Positions 1 to 9,500 of a stretch of 64,000 nt of DNA are shown piece after piece. Position 1 is the stretch's first letter. Every line of letters starts with the position of its first letter. The position numbers were made by a program, and so were the translations under genes. The notes below the pieces were generated by a model. The model did not search any database and was not told the origin of the DNA. It was given only the letters and a program-made list of their open reading frames with translations. Origin of the DNA: an uncultured Clostridia bacterium (GTDB lineage Bacteria > Bacillota > Clostridia > Christensenellales > Borkfalkiaceae); NCBI GenBank assembly GCA_944338165.1, contig CALVLN010000003.1, forward strand, positions 124,001 through 188,000. The letters are read 5' to 3'.

Positions 1-131
1 ATAACGGCGCCCGTGATATAGTTGCTCGGGCCGGACTGCGGCGCAAAACAGGCCATCAGTGCGATCATGCCTCCGACCGAAAGCACGATCGTGACGATGA
101 GCCCTATCTTTTTGTTCTCAAAGATCTCCAT
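1..131 (-). CDS. Partial N-terminus of a small membrane protein (unknown)
   Basis: The ATG at 131 is preceded by a GAGAGGA ribosome binding site, and the frame stays open to the window edge, giving 43 codons. The visible residues are a short charged start (MEIFENKKIG), one hydrophobic membrane segment at about residues 8-28, and a Pro/Ser/Gly-rich continuation. The C-terminus lies outside the window, so no family can be assigned. It lies downstream of the terminator that closes the surface-protein operon, so it is probably a separate transcription unit. Confidence 0.6.
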   Translation of the reverse strand, partial: MEIFENKKIGLIVTIVLSVGGMIALMACFAPQSGPSNYITGAV

Positions 132-251
132 AAGATCATTCCTCTCGGGTATGAGTTTTTCGACGTGTCATTTTATCGTACACATCGTATTCATTTTATC
201 AAAATTTATTGCAGCCGTCAAGTAAATTGAATGAAGTTTCCGTACGATTTA

Positions 252-281
252 TGAAAAAAATCCCCCGCACGTCCGCGGGGG
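252..281 (-). terminator. Rho-independent terminator of the surface-protein/ABC operon
   Basis: Arms 262-268 and 275-281 pair as a 7-bp GC-only stem with a 6-nt loop. On the minus strand the stem is followed by a T-rich run (complement of 253-260). It begins 8 bp after the stop codon of the last gene of the operon. Confidence 0.85.
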
Positions 282-288
282 AAATGAT

Positions 289-3200
289 TCAGATCGTCTG
301 CCGTGCGACCCAGGAATAGGCGGAGTTGTCGGCAATGTCGGCACGCTGCCGTTCGGGGCTCAGCGCGCAGTCTGCGTCGTAGAGCATAAAGCGGAACGGC
401 TCTGCCCCCGCCGAAAGATAGATGAGGTTGACGCGGCTGCCGAGCATGGAGAGCGGCACCTCAAACGTCGTCAGCGGATAGAACGCCTGGGAGACGCCGG
501 AAAGGTCCAGATAGCTGTAATTCTTTCCGCCGCCGTAGAACGCGACGGCGCCGTTGACGTATTTCTCCCCTTCCAGCATATACGTAAGTTTTTCCGCGTT
601 CTCGCCGTTGTAGTTGCCGATGAGCTCGGCGACGTCAAGGTTGAGCCCCACCGTATCCAGGATATCCGAAGAGCCCGTGATGAGCGTATCGCTGTTGACG
701 GAATCCACCTGTTTCCAGTCGTAAAAACGCACCTCGCCCCGCATGCGGATGACTGCGGGATAACTCGTCCCGGCAATGCCCTGCCAGCCCAGCTTGGAGC
801 AGAAGCTGTATGCATCGCTGTAATCGAACCGATACAGGCACAGCCCCGCAAAATTCGACTCGAACCCGATGCAGAAGAGCCCCGCGCCCGAAAAGACGCT
901 GTTTTCCAGCGTGAGATCGGTCATGACGTAATTTTGATAGAATTCCTCATCCCGCTCGTCGTGCAGAAGATACTCGCTGCCGTCCGCACGGCGGAGATAC
1001 GGGCCCGCTTCGTCGTAGAGATAGCGGCGTTCGGGATTGGTGGGAAGATCCTTGTTCGCATCGACGCGGGTGATATCCGCCTCGTCAAACGGCGTGCGCA
1101 GGACCTGATTGCTGCCGATCTTGAGGATGAATTCGCGGCCGTTGGTCAGGATGCAGTTGCCGATATAGCCGTTGATGCGGTACTGCTCGGGTGCGGCGTC
1201 CACGCGCGCCGTGCTTTCCGCAGGAGAGCCGAACATGCGGATGCACGTCCTGCCGTTGTTGACGCGGCTGTACGTGAGGGAACAATCGTCCCCCACGATC
1301 TCCAGCACGGTGCCGCAGTTGTCGAGGTTGGTGAGATCCGCCTGCCCTTCCCCGTTGAGGATGGAGCTGTCGGAACAGCCCTTGAGCTCGACGTTGGTGA
1401 GCGAGATCCCCGCCTCCCTGACGAGGAAGACGATGTTATCCTGCGCTTTGACCGCGGCGTTCTGCGGGCTTGCGTTGCTGTAATGCAGGCGCACCAGATC
1501 GAGCGGGCCGTTGAAGGGCGCAACACCGAAATTTTTGCGCGCCGAAACGGTGATATGCTGCGCGTCGATAAAATGGCCGTTCCCGTAGAGGTCGGCGGTA
1601 AATTCCACGCAATAGCGGATGACCGCATCCTCTTCATGCCCGAGGTTGGAATAATAGAGATGCGGCGCCGTCGTCTTCATCTCCGTGACGCAATCTTCGA
1701 TGTAATCGCGGTAACCGCCGTCCGGGAAATTGGCGCTGCTCGCGAGCAGCGGCGCAAGGAAGATATCCTGCGTGAGCACGGCAGTCCAGCGGTTGCGGGA
1801 CGCCGTCATGAGCTGTTCGTACGTGGATACGTTCACGCCGGATACGACGCGGAAGGTAAACGAAGCGCGCACGCTTTCGCCGAGCAATTGGTTATAGGCG
1901 CTCTCCGCCGTCAGCGTGACCTCGCCCGTCTTGCCGCCGAACGCGAACGCACCCCCTTCCACCCGCGCGATCTCAGGGTCGGAAGACGTCCAGACGACCT
2001 TGCGATCGTCCGGAGAGACCGCCGCAACGACGCCCGCGTCGTCCGTACCCCGAAGGGAAAGGGAAAGCTGCGCGTTTTCGCGGCCGCCCTGCGCGTTGAA
2101 GGAATGCGTGGCCACGGTAAGCCGCTTTTCCAGGCCGTACGTTTGGGAATTTTCCGCAAAAGACAGCGTCTTATACGGCGTGACCGCCGTGACGGTGACG
2201 GGCGCAGGTTCGGCGGAAGGAATGCGCGTGACCCCGTCCGCGCGGTAGATCTGTGCGCCGATCTGCGCGGTGCCCTCGGCATGCCCCGTCGCATAGCAGC
2301 GCCATTCGCCGCCGGAAAGCACCGTCGTCACGCTGACGACCTCGGGCGAATCCGACGTGAACACGACGACGTAGCCCTCCGTCCCCTCGCCGTCGGTGGA
2401 AAGCGAGCCGAGGCTGACGGCAGAGCCCGTCCGGAACGCGGTGCGCGAAAACACGAGCGCGGACTGCGTGAGATGATCTTTGATGACCGTCACGCAGGTG
2501 ATGCGCCCGCCGGACGCATCGCAAAGCCACACCTCGCACGAGGCGCCGAGCGCGACCTCGCCGCGCAGCGAAACGTCGATGCGCGCCGTGCCGTATTCGC
2601 CCGCATCCGTGAGCATGACGAGCGCCGCCGAGGCGACCTCCTCCTCATCGTATTCCAAGGTAAACGCCCCGCCGTATTCCGAACGAAGCATTGCAACATC
2701 ATAGCTGAACGGGAAGGATACTTCGGACATGGTCGGCTTCTCCGCCGTGACCTCGCCGCCGAAGCTGACGCCGAGCTGCGTCTGCGTCGCGTCGACGCTG
2801 ACCACGAACGAAGCCGAAACCTCCCCCCGCTGCGTCTCACCCGTCGAAGGATCGATGACGACCGCCTCCGACGAGACGGTAATGACCGCGCGCCCCGTAA
2901 GTTTGCAGGTCACCCTGCCGTCCGTCACCGAAGCGACGTCGGGCGCCGAACTCTTCCAGAAAAGCTCCCCGGCGCTTCCCTGCGGCAGAAAGGCATACGC
3001 CTCCGCGCCGATGGTAAACGTATCCCCTTCCGATTTTTCGTAATAATCGATCGTCTGCACGACGTCCGTCGGAACCGAACTGTAATAGACGATCTGCACG
3101 CTGTCCGTCCTGCCGCCGTCTGCCGTCGCCACGATGCGCACCGTCCCGCAGGAAAGCGGCGTGACGCGCACGGATCCATCCCCCGCATCCGCGAGCAAAA

Positions 3201-3471
3201 CTTCCGCGCGCTCTGTATTTTCCACCCCTTCGGCGGAAAAGGTGACCGATTTGTTGGTGGCAGCTTCGGGAAGGACCGCCGTGGACAGCAGCAGCGAATT
3301 GTCCTCGGCGGCGACGTCGATCAGATAATTTTTCTCGCCCGCAAACGACACGGAAGAAACGGGGATGGTGGCAAGCACCTCCGTCCCCTTGATGATGGTA
3401 TTCGTCGTAAACAGCAGAAGCAGCGGCACTGCCAGCAGCAGCGCGACGATCTTGAATTTCAGACTCTTCAT
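289..3471 (-). CDS. Secreted surface protein with bacterial Ig-like (BIG2-type) domains
   Basis: This 1,060-aa protein begins with a signal peptide (MKSLKFK followed by a Leu/Ala/Val-rich stretch, residues 1-35). The N-terminal half has several Ig-like units with BIG2-type signatures (SSAPDVASVTDGRVT, SDSPEVVSV, SSDPEIARVEGG) at about residues 60-550. From about 560 to 860 the sequence looks like a right-handed beta-helix, with recurring short strands and Asn/Asp turns. No C-terminal membrane segment or LPXTG motif is visible, so it may be released or held non-covalently. The start codon overlaps the stop of the ABC permease gene by 4 bp (ATGA), which suggests translational coupling. Function is unknown. 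Being coupled to an exporter suggests it is a substrate or partner of that exporter (inference). Confidence 0.85.
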   Translation of the reverse strand: MKSLKFKIVALLLAVPLLLLFTTNTIIKGTEVLATIPVSSVSFAGEKNYLIDVAAEDNSLLLSTAVLPEAATNKSVTFSAEGVENTERAEVLLADAGDGSVRVTPLSCGTVRIVATADGGRTDSVQIVYYSSVPTDVVQTIDYYEKSEGDTFTIGAEAYAFLPQGSAGELFWKSSAPDVASVTDGRVTCKLTGRAVITVSSEAVVIDPSTGETQRGEVSASFVVSVDATQTQLGVSFGGEVTAEKPTMSEVSFPFSYDVAMLRSEYGGAFTLEYDEEEVASAALVMLTDAGEYGTARIDVSLRGEVALGASCEVWLCDASGGRITCVTVIKDHLTQSALVFSRTAFRTGSAVSLGSLSTDGEGTEGYVVVFTSDSPEVVSVTTVLSGGEWRCYATGHAEGTAQIGAQIYRADGVTRIPSAEPAPVTVTAVTPYKTLSFAENSQTYGLEKRLTVATHSFNAQGGRENAQLSLSLRGTDDAGVVAAVSPDDRKVVWTSSDPEIARVEGGAFAFGGKTGEVTLTAESAYNQLLGESVRASFTFRVVSGVNVSTYEQLMTASRNRWTAVLTQDIFLAPLLASSANFPDGGYRDYIEDCVTEMKTTAPHLYYSNLGHEEDAVIRYCVEFTADLYGNGHFIDAQHITVSARKNFGVAPFNGPLDLVRLHYSNASPQNAAVKAQDNIVFLVREAGISLTNVELKGCSDSSILNGEGQADLTNLDNCGTVLEIVGDDCSLTYSRVNNGRTCIRMFGSPAESTARVDAAPEQYRINGYIGNCILTNGREFILKIGSNQVLRTPFDEADITRVDANKDLPTNPERRYLYDEAGPYLRRADGSEYLLHDERDEEFYQNYVMTDLTLENSVFSGAGLFCIGFESNFAGLCLYRFDYSDAYSFCSKLGWQGIAGTSYPAVIRMRGEVRFYDWKQVDSVNSDTLITGSSDILDTVGLNLDVAELIGNYNGENAEKLTYMLEGEKYVNGAVAFYGGGKNYSYLDLSGVSQAFYPLTTFEVPLSMLGSRVNLIYLSAGAEPFRFMLYDADCALSPERQRADIADNSAYSWVARQTI

Positions 3472-5144
3472 AGCGATTCTTCCATGGCGCGGTATTTTTC
3501 ATCCAGCCCGCGGAACAGATAGACGAAGGAAAGGATGCAGGCGACGGCCGCGACGACGAGGATGAACGCCGTCGAGAGCACGAAGGACGGGAAGCCGATC
3601 TGATAGATGCTCATGAGCGTGCTGATGAGCACGGAACCGGCGCCAGCGAGGAATGCAAACAGCAGGCCGAGCAGCATGATGAGCGATACGTTGCTGTTGC
3701 TGTCCGTCACTTCATCGTTGTCCTGCGTGGGGAAGACGGGCGAACTCAGATCCTTGCGCGTGGCGGCGGCGATCTCCGCGAGCGAGACGATGACGCCGAC
3801 AAAGAAGAGCGCCGTGACTTCAAGCGGAGTCAGAAGCCCCGTCGCGCCCAAAACGACGGCGACGATGACCATGGAGAGCACGGAAACGGCGCCACAGAAG
3901 AGCAGCTTTCCCGTCACGATCTCCTTGGGCGTCACGGGAAGCGTCTTGAAAAACATGCCCATGCGCCCGTCGCGGCTGATGTTCGTGGTGCAGAAGGTAT
4001 TGCCGATGATGCTGAACACGGCAACGGCAAACACCGCAAGTTCGTAGTCGCAGTCCAGAATGGTGATCTTGGACATCATGGCGCGCATGAGGCTGACGCA
4101 CTGATAAACCATAAACGGCACGGTGACGGACGTCGCAAGATACTGGAACGCATAGGACGGCGTGCGCAGCACGAGGATGAATTCCTTGCGCAGAAGCGAT
4201 GCAAGCCTGGAACGGCGGCGGAACGCGGTGCGCCTGCGAAACACGCGCGACTCCCCTTCCAGCCGGGCCTGCAGCGCGCGGCGGTAAAAGATGCGGATGA
4301 GAAAATAAGCGGGAAGAAATAGCCCCGCGCAGAGCAGGATCGCCCACAGGAGATTGAGCGCCGCATCCGCGCCGAACACCGCCTTTGTGAGGAATGCGGC
4401 GGGATACAGGTGGGCCGCGACCGCATGGATGCGCTCCATCGTCTGCAATTCAAACACAAACTCCAGCTTGCCGCTGTCGAGAAGCGTCGTGATGACGAGC
4501 AGGATGCGCCCGTACACCCAGAACGCCGCGCCGATCAAAAGGATATAAAGGAGAAGGCGCAGCAGGTATTTGTTCTCGAGAAAGCGCATGAAAAAGGTAT
4601 ACGGCACCGCGAGAAGCGACGCCGCCGCGCAGGATAAAAAGGGCGTGAGCAGCACCGCAAGCGCCGTAAAACCGTAATACGCCGCCCCGCCGGCATAGCC
4701 GCTCAAGACGTCCGTGATCACGGCGACGGGAACCAGGATGAGCACGGCGGAAAGCAGCTGCGCCCAATATATGCGCACGATCTTATACAGATAAATATGC
4801 TCGGCGCGCACGGGCTGACAGATGAGGACGTTCTGGTCCTTGACGTCGGTGAGCGCGTCGTAGATCTTTTTGACGCCGATGAGGCATTGCACCACGAGTA
4901 CCGCGCCGACGGAAAAGGTCAGAAGTTCATAGACGCGGTCCGCCTCCGCCTCGGGCGTATCAAAGGTGATGGAACGATAACTTTCCGCAAAGACGTAAAA
5001 CGCGTAGACAAAAGCGGCGAAGATCCCCGCCAACAAAAGGATGGTGGAGATCCAGCCCGCAACATCCCGCCTGCGCCCCTTTTGCCGGAAGGCGGAAAAG
5101 GCGCAGAGGATATCTTTGCGGAAGAGCAAAAATACGCTTCTCAT
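3468..5144 (-). CDS. ABC transporter permease (exporter type)
   Basis: A 558-aa integral membrane protein starting [11 protein letters not shown]. It has a first membrane span at about 35-55, then many hydrophobic segments in two clusters separated by an Arg-rich cytoplasmic stretch (RRRTAFRRRSRLASLLRKEF). This is the layout of double-length ABC-2-like putative exporters. The frame is open further upstream, but the start at 5144 is preferred because it forms an ATGA overlap with the ATPase gene and begins with the usual N-terminal positive-hydrophobic pattern. It should pair with the ATPase just upstream. The substrate is unknown; location in an operon of surface proteins suggests a role in their export, maturation or in envelope protection. 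Confidence 0.88.
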   Translation of the reverse strand: MRSVFLLFRKDILCAFSAFRQKGRRRDVAGWISTILLLAGIFAAFVYAFYVFAESYRSITFDTPEAEADRVYELLTFSVGAVLVVQCLIGVKKIYDALTDVKDQNVLICQPVRAEHIYLYKIVRIYWAQLLSAVLILVPVAVITDVLSGYAGGAAYYGFTALAVLLTPFLSCAAASLLAVPYTFFMRFLENKYLLRLLLYILLIGAAFWVYGRILLVITTLLDSGKLEFVFELQTMERIHAVAAHLYPAAFLTKAVFGADAALNLLWAILLCAGLFLPAYFLIRIFYRRALQARLEGESRVFRRRTAFRRRSRLASLLRKEFILVLRTPSYAFQYLATSVTVPFMVYQCVSLMRAMMSKITILDCDYELAVFAVAVFSIIGNTFCTTNISRDGRMGMFFKTLPVTPKEIVTGKLLFCGAVSVLSMVIVAVVLGATGLLTPLEVTALFFVGVIVSLAEIAAATRKDLSSPVFPTQDNDEVTDSNSNVSLIMLLGLLFAFLAGAGSVLISTLMSIYQIGFPSFVLSTAFILVVAAVACILSFVYLFRGLDEKYRAMEESL

Positions 5145-5890
5145 ACCGTCTCCCCTACCTTTTCTGCAAACAGGGCGGAAAGCTTCTGCTCGCGCTCCGC
5201 CGCGGGAAACTGCGTGAGGTCGAGATGCCCCGCGATCTTCCCGCCGTTGATGAGGTAGACGCGATCGCACGTCCGCGCAACGGTATCGAGGTTGTGCGAG
5301 CTGTACAGAACGGCATTGCCCTTGCGCTTGTAAAAGACCATATAGCGGCAGAGCGCGGCCGCCGTCTGCGGGTCGAGCCCGGTGATGGGTTCGTCGAGCA
5401 GCCACAGCTTGGGCCGGTGGATGAGCGACGCCATCAGGCAGATCTTCTGATGCATGCCGTGCGAATACGTGGAGATCATGGAATCGAGGCGGCTTCCCAG
5501 GCGGAAGACCGACTGAAGTTCACGGACACGCGTCTGCCGCACGCCCGTAGGCGTGCGGTGCAGATCCGCGATGAAGTTCAGATACTCCGCGCCCGTCATC
5601 TGCTCGAAGACGGCGCTGTTATCGGGGACGTACCCCAGTTCCTGCTTGGCGCGCACGGGATCCTTCCGCACGTCGCGGCCGCAGATGGAGATCTTCCCCT
5701 TTTCATAGGAGAGATACCCCGTAAGGCACTTGATGGTCGTGCTCTTGCCTGCACCGTTCCGCCCGATCAGCCCGACGATCTCCCCCGCGCGGCACTCAAG
5801 AGAGAGGTCTGTCACGGCGTATGCCTTGGCTTTGGCATATTTTTTATACAATCCTTCGATTTTTACGATGACATCCCCTCTCTCGATCAT
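5141..5890 (-). CDS. ABC transporter ATP-binding protein
   Basis: A 249-aa nucleotide-binding subunit. Visible motifs are Walker [10 protein letters not shown], a degenerate signature YSHGMHQK where LSGGQ normally sits (common in ABC-2 exporter ATPases), Walker B LWLLDEP, D-loop GLDP and switch histidine SSHN. The start at 5890 is chosen because AGGAG lies 6 nt upstream (5897-5901); a longer in-frame extension to 5941 would lack this and run into the lipoprotein gene. Its stop overlaps the permease start by 4 bp. It would power the permease encoded next. Confidence 0.92.
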   Translation of the reverse strand: MIERGDVIVKIEGLYKKYAKAKAYAVTDLSLECRAGEIVGLIGRNGAGKSTTIKCLTGYLSYEKGKISICGRDVRKDPVRAKQELGYVPDNSAVFEQMTGAEYLNFIADLHRTPTGVRQTRVRELQSVFRLGSRLDSMISTYSHGMHQKICLMASLIHRPKLWLLDEPITGLDPQTAAALCRYMVFYKRKGNAVLYSSHNLDTVARTCDRVYLINGGKIAGHLDLTQFPAAEREQKLSALFAEKVGETV

Positions 5891-5924
5891 GCTTTGCTCC
5901 TGAAACCTGAATTTTTGCGCGTGC

Positions 5925-6512
5925 TCAATAGCCGAATTCAAAGGCGATCGTCACGCTTCTGCCCGACTCCATCGTGTAAGAGATGGTGTACAGTTTGGGG
6001 TTCTGCCCGATGATGGAAAGCTCGAGCTCCACCTCGGAATCCGCCTTTGCCCCTGCGCCGAGGAAATCGTCCGCCTTGGACGCGGGAACGGTGCAGGTAA
6101 ATTTGCGGTTGGTAAGCTCATACGCGTCCTCGGTAAGGAACGCGTCGGCGATGAAAAAGTCGGAAGGAACTTCCTCCTCAGCCACCGCATAAGACTGCGT
6201 TTCCGTCACGTACTCCTCCGCCGCGGCGAGATCGGGATTGAGCGTCGTGCGCGTGACGGTGACGTCCGCGCCGGCCGCCGTGAGAGAGTAGACCGTCTCT
6301 TCCGAAGAGACGACGACGTTCCCCTCCTTCAGCGTGACCGTGCGCTTGATCTCCTCGGCGTAAGAGGCGTTGGCGAAGATCTCATTGACGCCCGCCTCGT
6401 CTTCCGGTTTTTCGTCGCGTTCGTTCCAGTCGTCAAAAATACAGCCGGAAAGCATACCTGCCGCCAGCAGGGCGGAAGCGACCGCCGCAAGTTTGATAAA
6501 TTTCCCTTTCAT
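5925..6512 (-). CDS. Small lipoprotein of unknown function
   Basis: A 195-aa protein with a clear lipoprotein signal: MKGKFIKLAAVASALLAAGM followed by the lipobox LSGC, giving a lipidated Cys at about residue 24. The mature part is acidic at first (NERDEKPEDE) and then beta-rich, ending GRSVTIAFEFGY; no family is recognised. A strong GGAGGAGAGGA ribosome binding site precedes the ATG. It sits 12 bp after the giant surface protein gene and 34 bp before the ABC ATPase gene, so it is very likely in the same operon and may act as an extracytoplasmic partner of the transporter or of the surface proteins (inference). Confidence 0.8.
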   Translation of the reverse strand: MKGKFIKLAAVASALLAAGMLSGCIFDDWNERDEKPEDEAGVNEIFANASYAEEIKRTVTLKEGNVVVSSEETVYSLTAAGADVTVTRTTLNPDLAAAEEYVTETQSYAVAEEEVPSDFFIADAFLTEDAYELTNRKFTCTVPASKADDFLGAGAKADSEVELELSIIGQNPKLYTISYTMESGRSVTIAFEFGY

Positions 6513-6528
6513 GATCCTCTCCTCCTCA

Positions 6529-9500
6529 TCAGAGTACGAACTTACGCACGAGCACGTAAGCCGCTGCTGCCGCCGCGGTGAGCGTCGCCGAAAGGCCGAT
6601 CAGCGCCGCAGAGTCGTTTGCCGCCTCAAAATCTTCCGCGACCGCCGCAAGATATTCCGCATAGGCCGCTTCGCATGCCGCGATGACGCCTTCCGTATCC
6701 TGCATGCGTTCGCCTTCTGACATCGCGGAAAGGATGGCGCGGATCTCGCCGAACGCCTCCGCGCCCGACGTTTCGCCCGCCTCGTATTCTGCAAGGATGC
6801 TGCTGAGCGAGCTGAAGAGCCCCGCCGCGTTGGAGACGACTTTGAGTTCGAGCACCGCGGTGCCGCCGTAATTGGGGTCGTTGACCGTCGCCGTGATGAG
6901 ATAGGTCCCGGGGCCGGAGATCTGCGTGACAGCTTCACCGTCCAGCGTGATCTGCGTTTCCATGGTGACCTGCATGCCCTCGACGGAAGGCAGGAAGGAA
7001 AGCCCCGGGCGATAGACGACGTAGTCGCCCTCCATGCGGTCGCCGAGGAAGACGATGCGATCGGAAAGATCCTGCTTTTGCACCGTGATGAAGAAGGTGC
7101 GGCTCTCTTCCGTCGTGAATTCCTCCGCATACTCGTAGGACGGGTGCACGATCTCCACGACCATGCAGTAGCTGCCCGCATCCACGATGCGTTCGACCTG
7201 CGTGCGCGTGTCGCCCTCGATGCGGTAATAGACCGCGCGGAAGGTGCCGTCCGTCGCGTTGGCAAGATAGCCTTTGATGTCCGTGCGCCAATCGAAGACG
7301 GCAAGTGCCTCGCCCGAATAGACAAACGTCTGCTCCCGCTCGATATCGATGGTGATGCGGGGTTTCGTCACGGTGAGCGTGCCGTCCACAAAGATCACGG
7401 AATAATTCTCATCGCCGTTGTAGGAGGCGCGGATGACGTGCGTGCCGCCCATGATATACGCCGTGTAATTTTCCGCCGTGAGCGCCACGTCGCCGACGTA
7501 GACGGTGAGGACGATGCCGAGATCGTCGCCCTCCGCGATGCTGCCCTCCGTCACCGTATAGGAGAGCATCCCGTTGAGCGCTTCCCACGTAGTCTTGGTA
7601 TCCGACTGTGCCGAACCCGCCGTCACCGTGATCTCCCTTCGGGCGATCGTATACAGCGAGCACGCGTCGGCCGCCTGCGTATAGACGATCGTGACCGTGT
7701 AATTTTCATTGTCCGTCAGATGCGCGGTGATCTTGTAGACGCCGGCGTCCGTACCCGCCTCGCGCGTAAGCGTGAGGAGGTCGTTCAGCGTATCCTGATA
7801 GCCGAGCGCGCTGCCTTCCGCGAGCGCCATGGAAAGCGCCCGTTCCGCATCCCCGTAAACGGCGTTCACATCCGCGACGGAGACGGTAACTTTGCGGCTG
7901 ACGATCTCATACTCGCCGTTCGTGAACGTCACTTTATAGTTCGGATTTGCAGAGACGCCCGTGATCGCATACGTGCCGGCATTTACGCCTTCTTCCTTGG
8001 TGAGCTGAACGCCGAGGTCCGCGTATCCCTCCCCGGGCGCGTACGTTCCGGCCGTGAGCCGTGCGGTAAGCTCCTCAAGTTTGTCGCCGTAGACGCTCGA
8101 CTGATTGTCGATGGTCACGGTAACGGGGCGCGCCGTGATGGTATACGCATCCGTCCCGCCCTCGAACGTGACGGCATAGTTTGTATTCTCCCAAGCGCCC
8201 GCAATGTCGTACGTCCCGACGGAGCCGCCTGCTTCCTTGCTGAGCTGAACGCCCAGGCTGTCGCTCCCGTAGAGCGTGCCCTCCGTAAGCCGATAAGTAA
8301 GCCCGCTGAGCGAATCGCCGTAGACGCTCGACTGCGTTTCAATGGTCACGGTAACGGGGCGCGCCGTGATGGTATACGCGCCTTCGCCGCCCTCGAACGT
8401 GACGAGATAGTTATCGTCAAGCGCTTTCCCCGCGACGTCGTACGCTCCGACGGGGCTGCCCTTTGCGGCATTCACGGAGAGCTCATACACGACGCCGTCC
8501 ACTGCGAGCACCTCGCCCGAAGTGACCTTCGCCGCGAGCGCCGCAAGGTCTTCGCCGTACACGCTCGATGCCGCCTGAACGGTCACCGTGATCGCGCGCG
8601 CCGCGATCGAATATTCCGTTGTCGCGCCCGTAAGTGTGTAGTTGGCGGCGTCCTCGCCCGCAAGCCGCGCCGTCGCGCTATAATCCCCCGCGTTCACGGA
8701 CGCAGCAGTTTGGGTAAGTTCCGCCCGCACGTTGTCGCCCTGTACGCCGCCGACGAGCGTGGGAACGGGCGATTGGACCTGCCCGTTATAGGTAAACTGC
8801 GTCGCGTTCCAAGAGACGCTCACCGCCTTCCGCGCGACCGTGAACGACTCCGAATACACGAACGTCGAATCCGTGACCTGCACGGTGACGGTATACGCAC
8901 CCGCCTTAAGGATCTCCTCAACGGGCTCTCCGCCGCGCGAAATGGTGACGGTAAATTCGTCCTCCGTAAGCGCCTCGCCCGTCTCCATGACGGTGACCTG
9001 CGCCGTGACGGAGACCGCCTCGCCGTCGTACTGCGAATTATTTTCGCGCGAGAAGGTAAGCTCGTAGCGGTAGAACTCGTCGTCCTCGACCACCTCGAGC
9101 GCGGCACTTTTTGCCGTAACGGTCAGATTCTTATTTCCGCTCAGCGCAAACACGTAATACGTGCCCGCTTCGAACCACGCGCCGTCTGCAAAAACGATCG
9201 CGCCGTCTGCGGAGACGGTGGCGATGCGTTCGCCGTCCACGTCGTCCGTCCGCGTGACGATAAAGTATTCGTCCGTCTCAAGCCCGGGCGCATTCGTCCA
9301 TTCCGCCGTGAGGTACAGGCGCGCGCCCTCGGCGTTCAGGCGGGAGAGCATCTCCGCGCCGTGCTCGCCGACTTCCGACCACACGCCGCGCGGCGATACG
9401 GTATATTCCGAATAGCCGCCGTTCGTGTTCGTGTAGAGGATGGTGATCGAATAATTCTTGTTGACGGCGGTTGCCGTGATCTTGTAGCTGCCGACGTCCG

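Noticed and set aside
934..3522. An 862-codon plus-strand frame antisense to the Ig-like surface protein gene
   Set aside because: Arg-rich low-information translation, no ribosome binding site logic, fully covered by the real gene.
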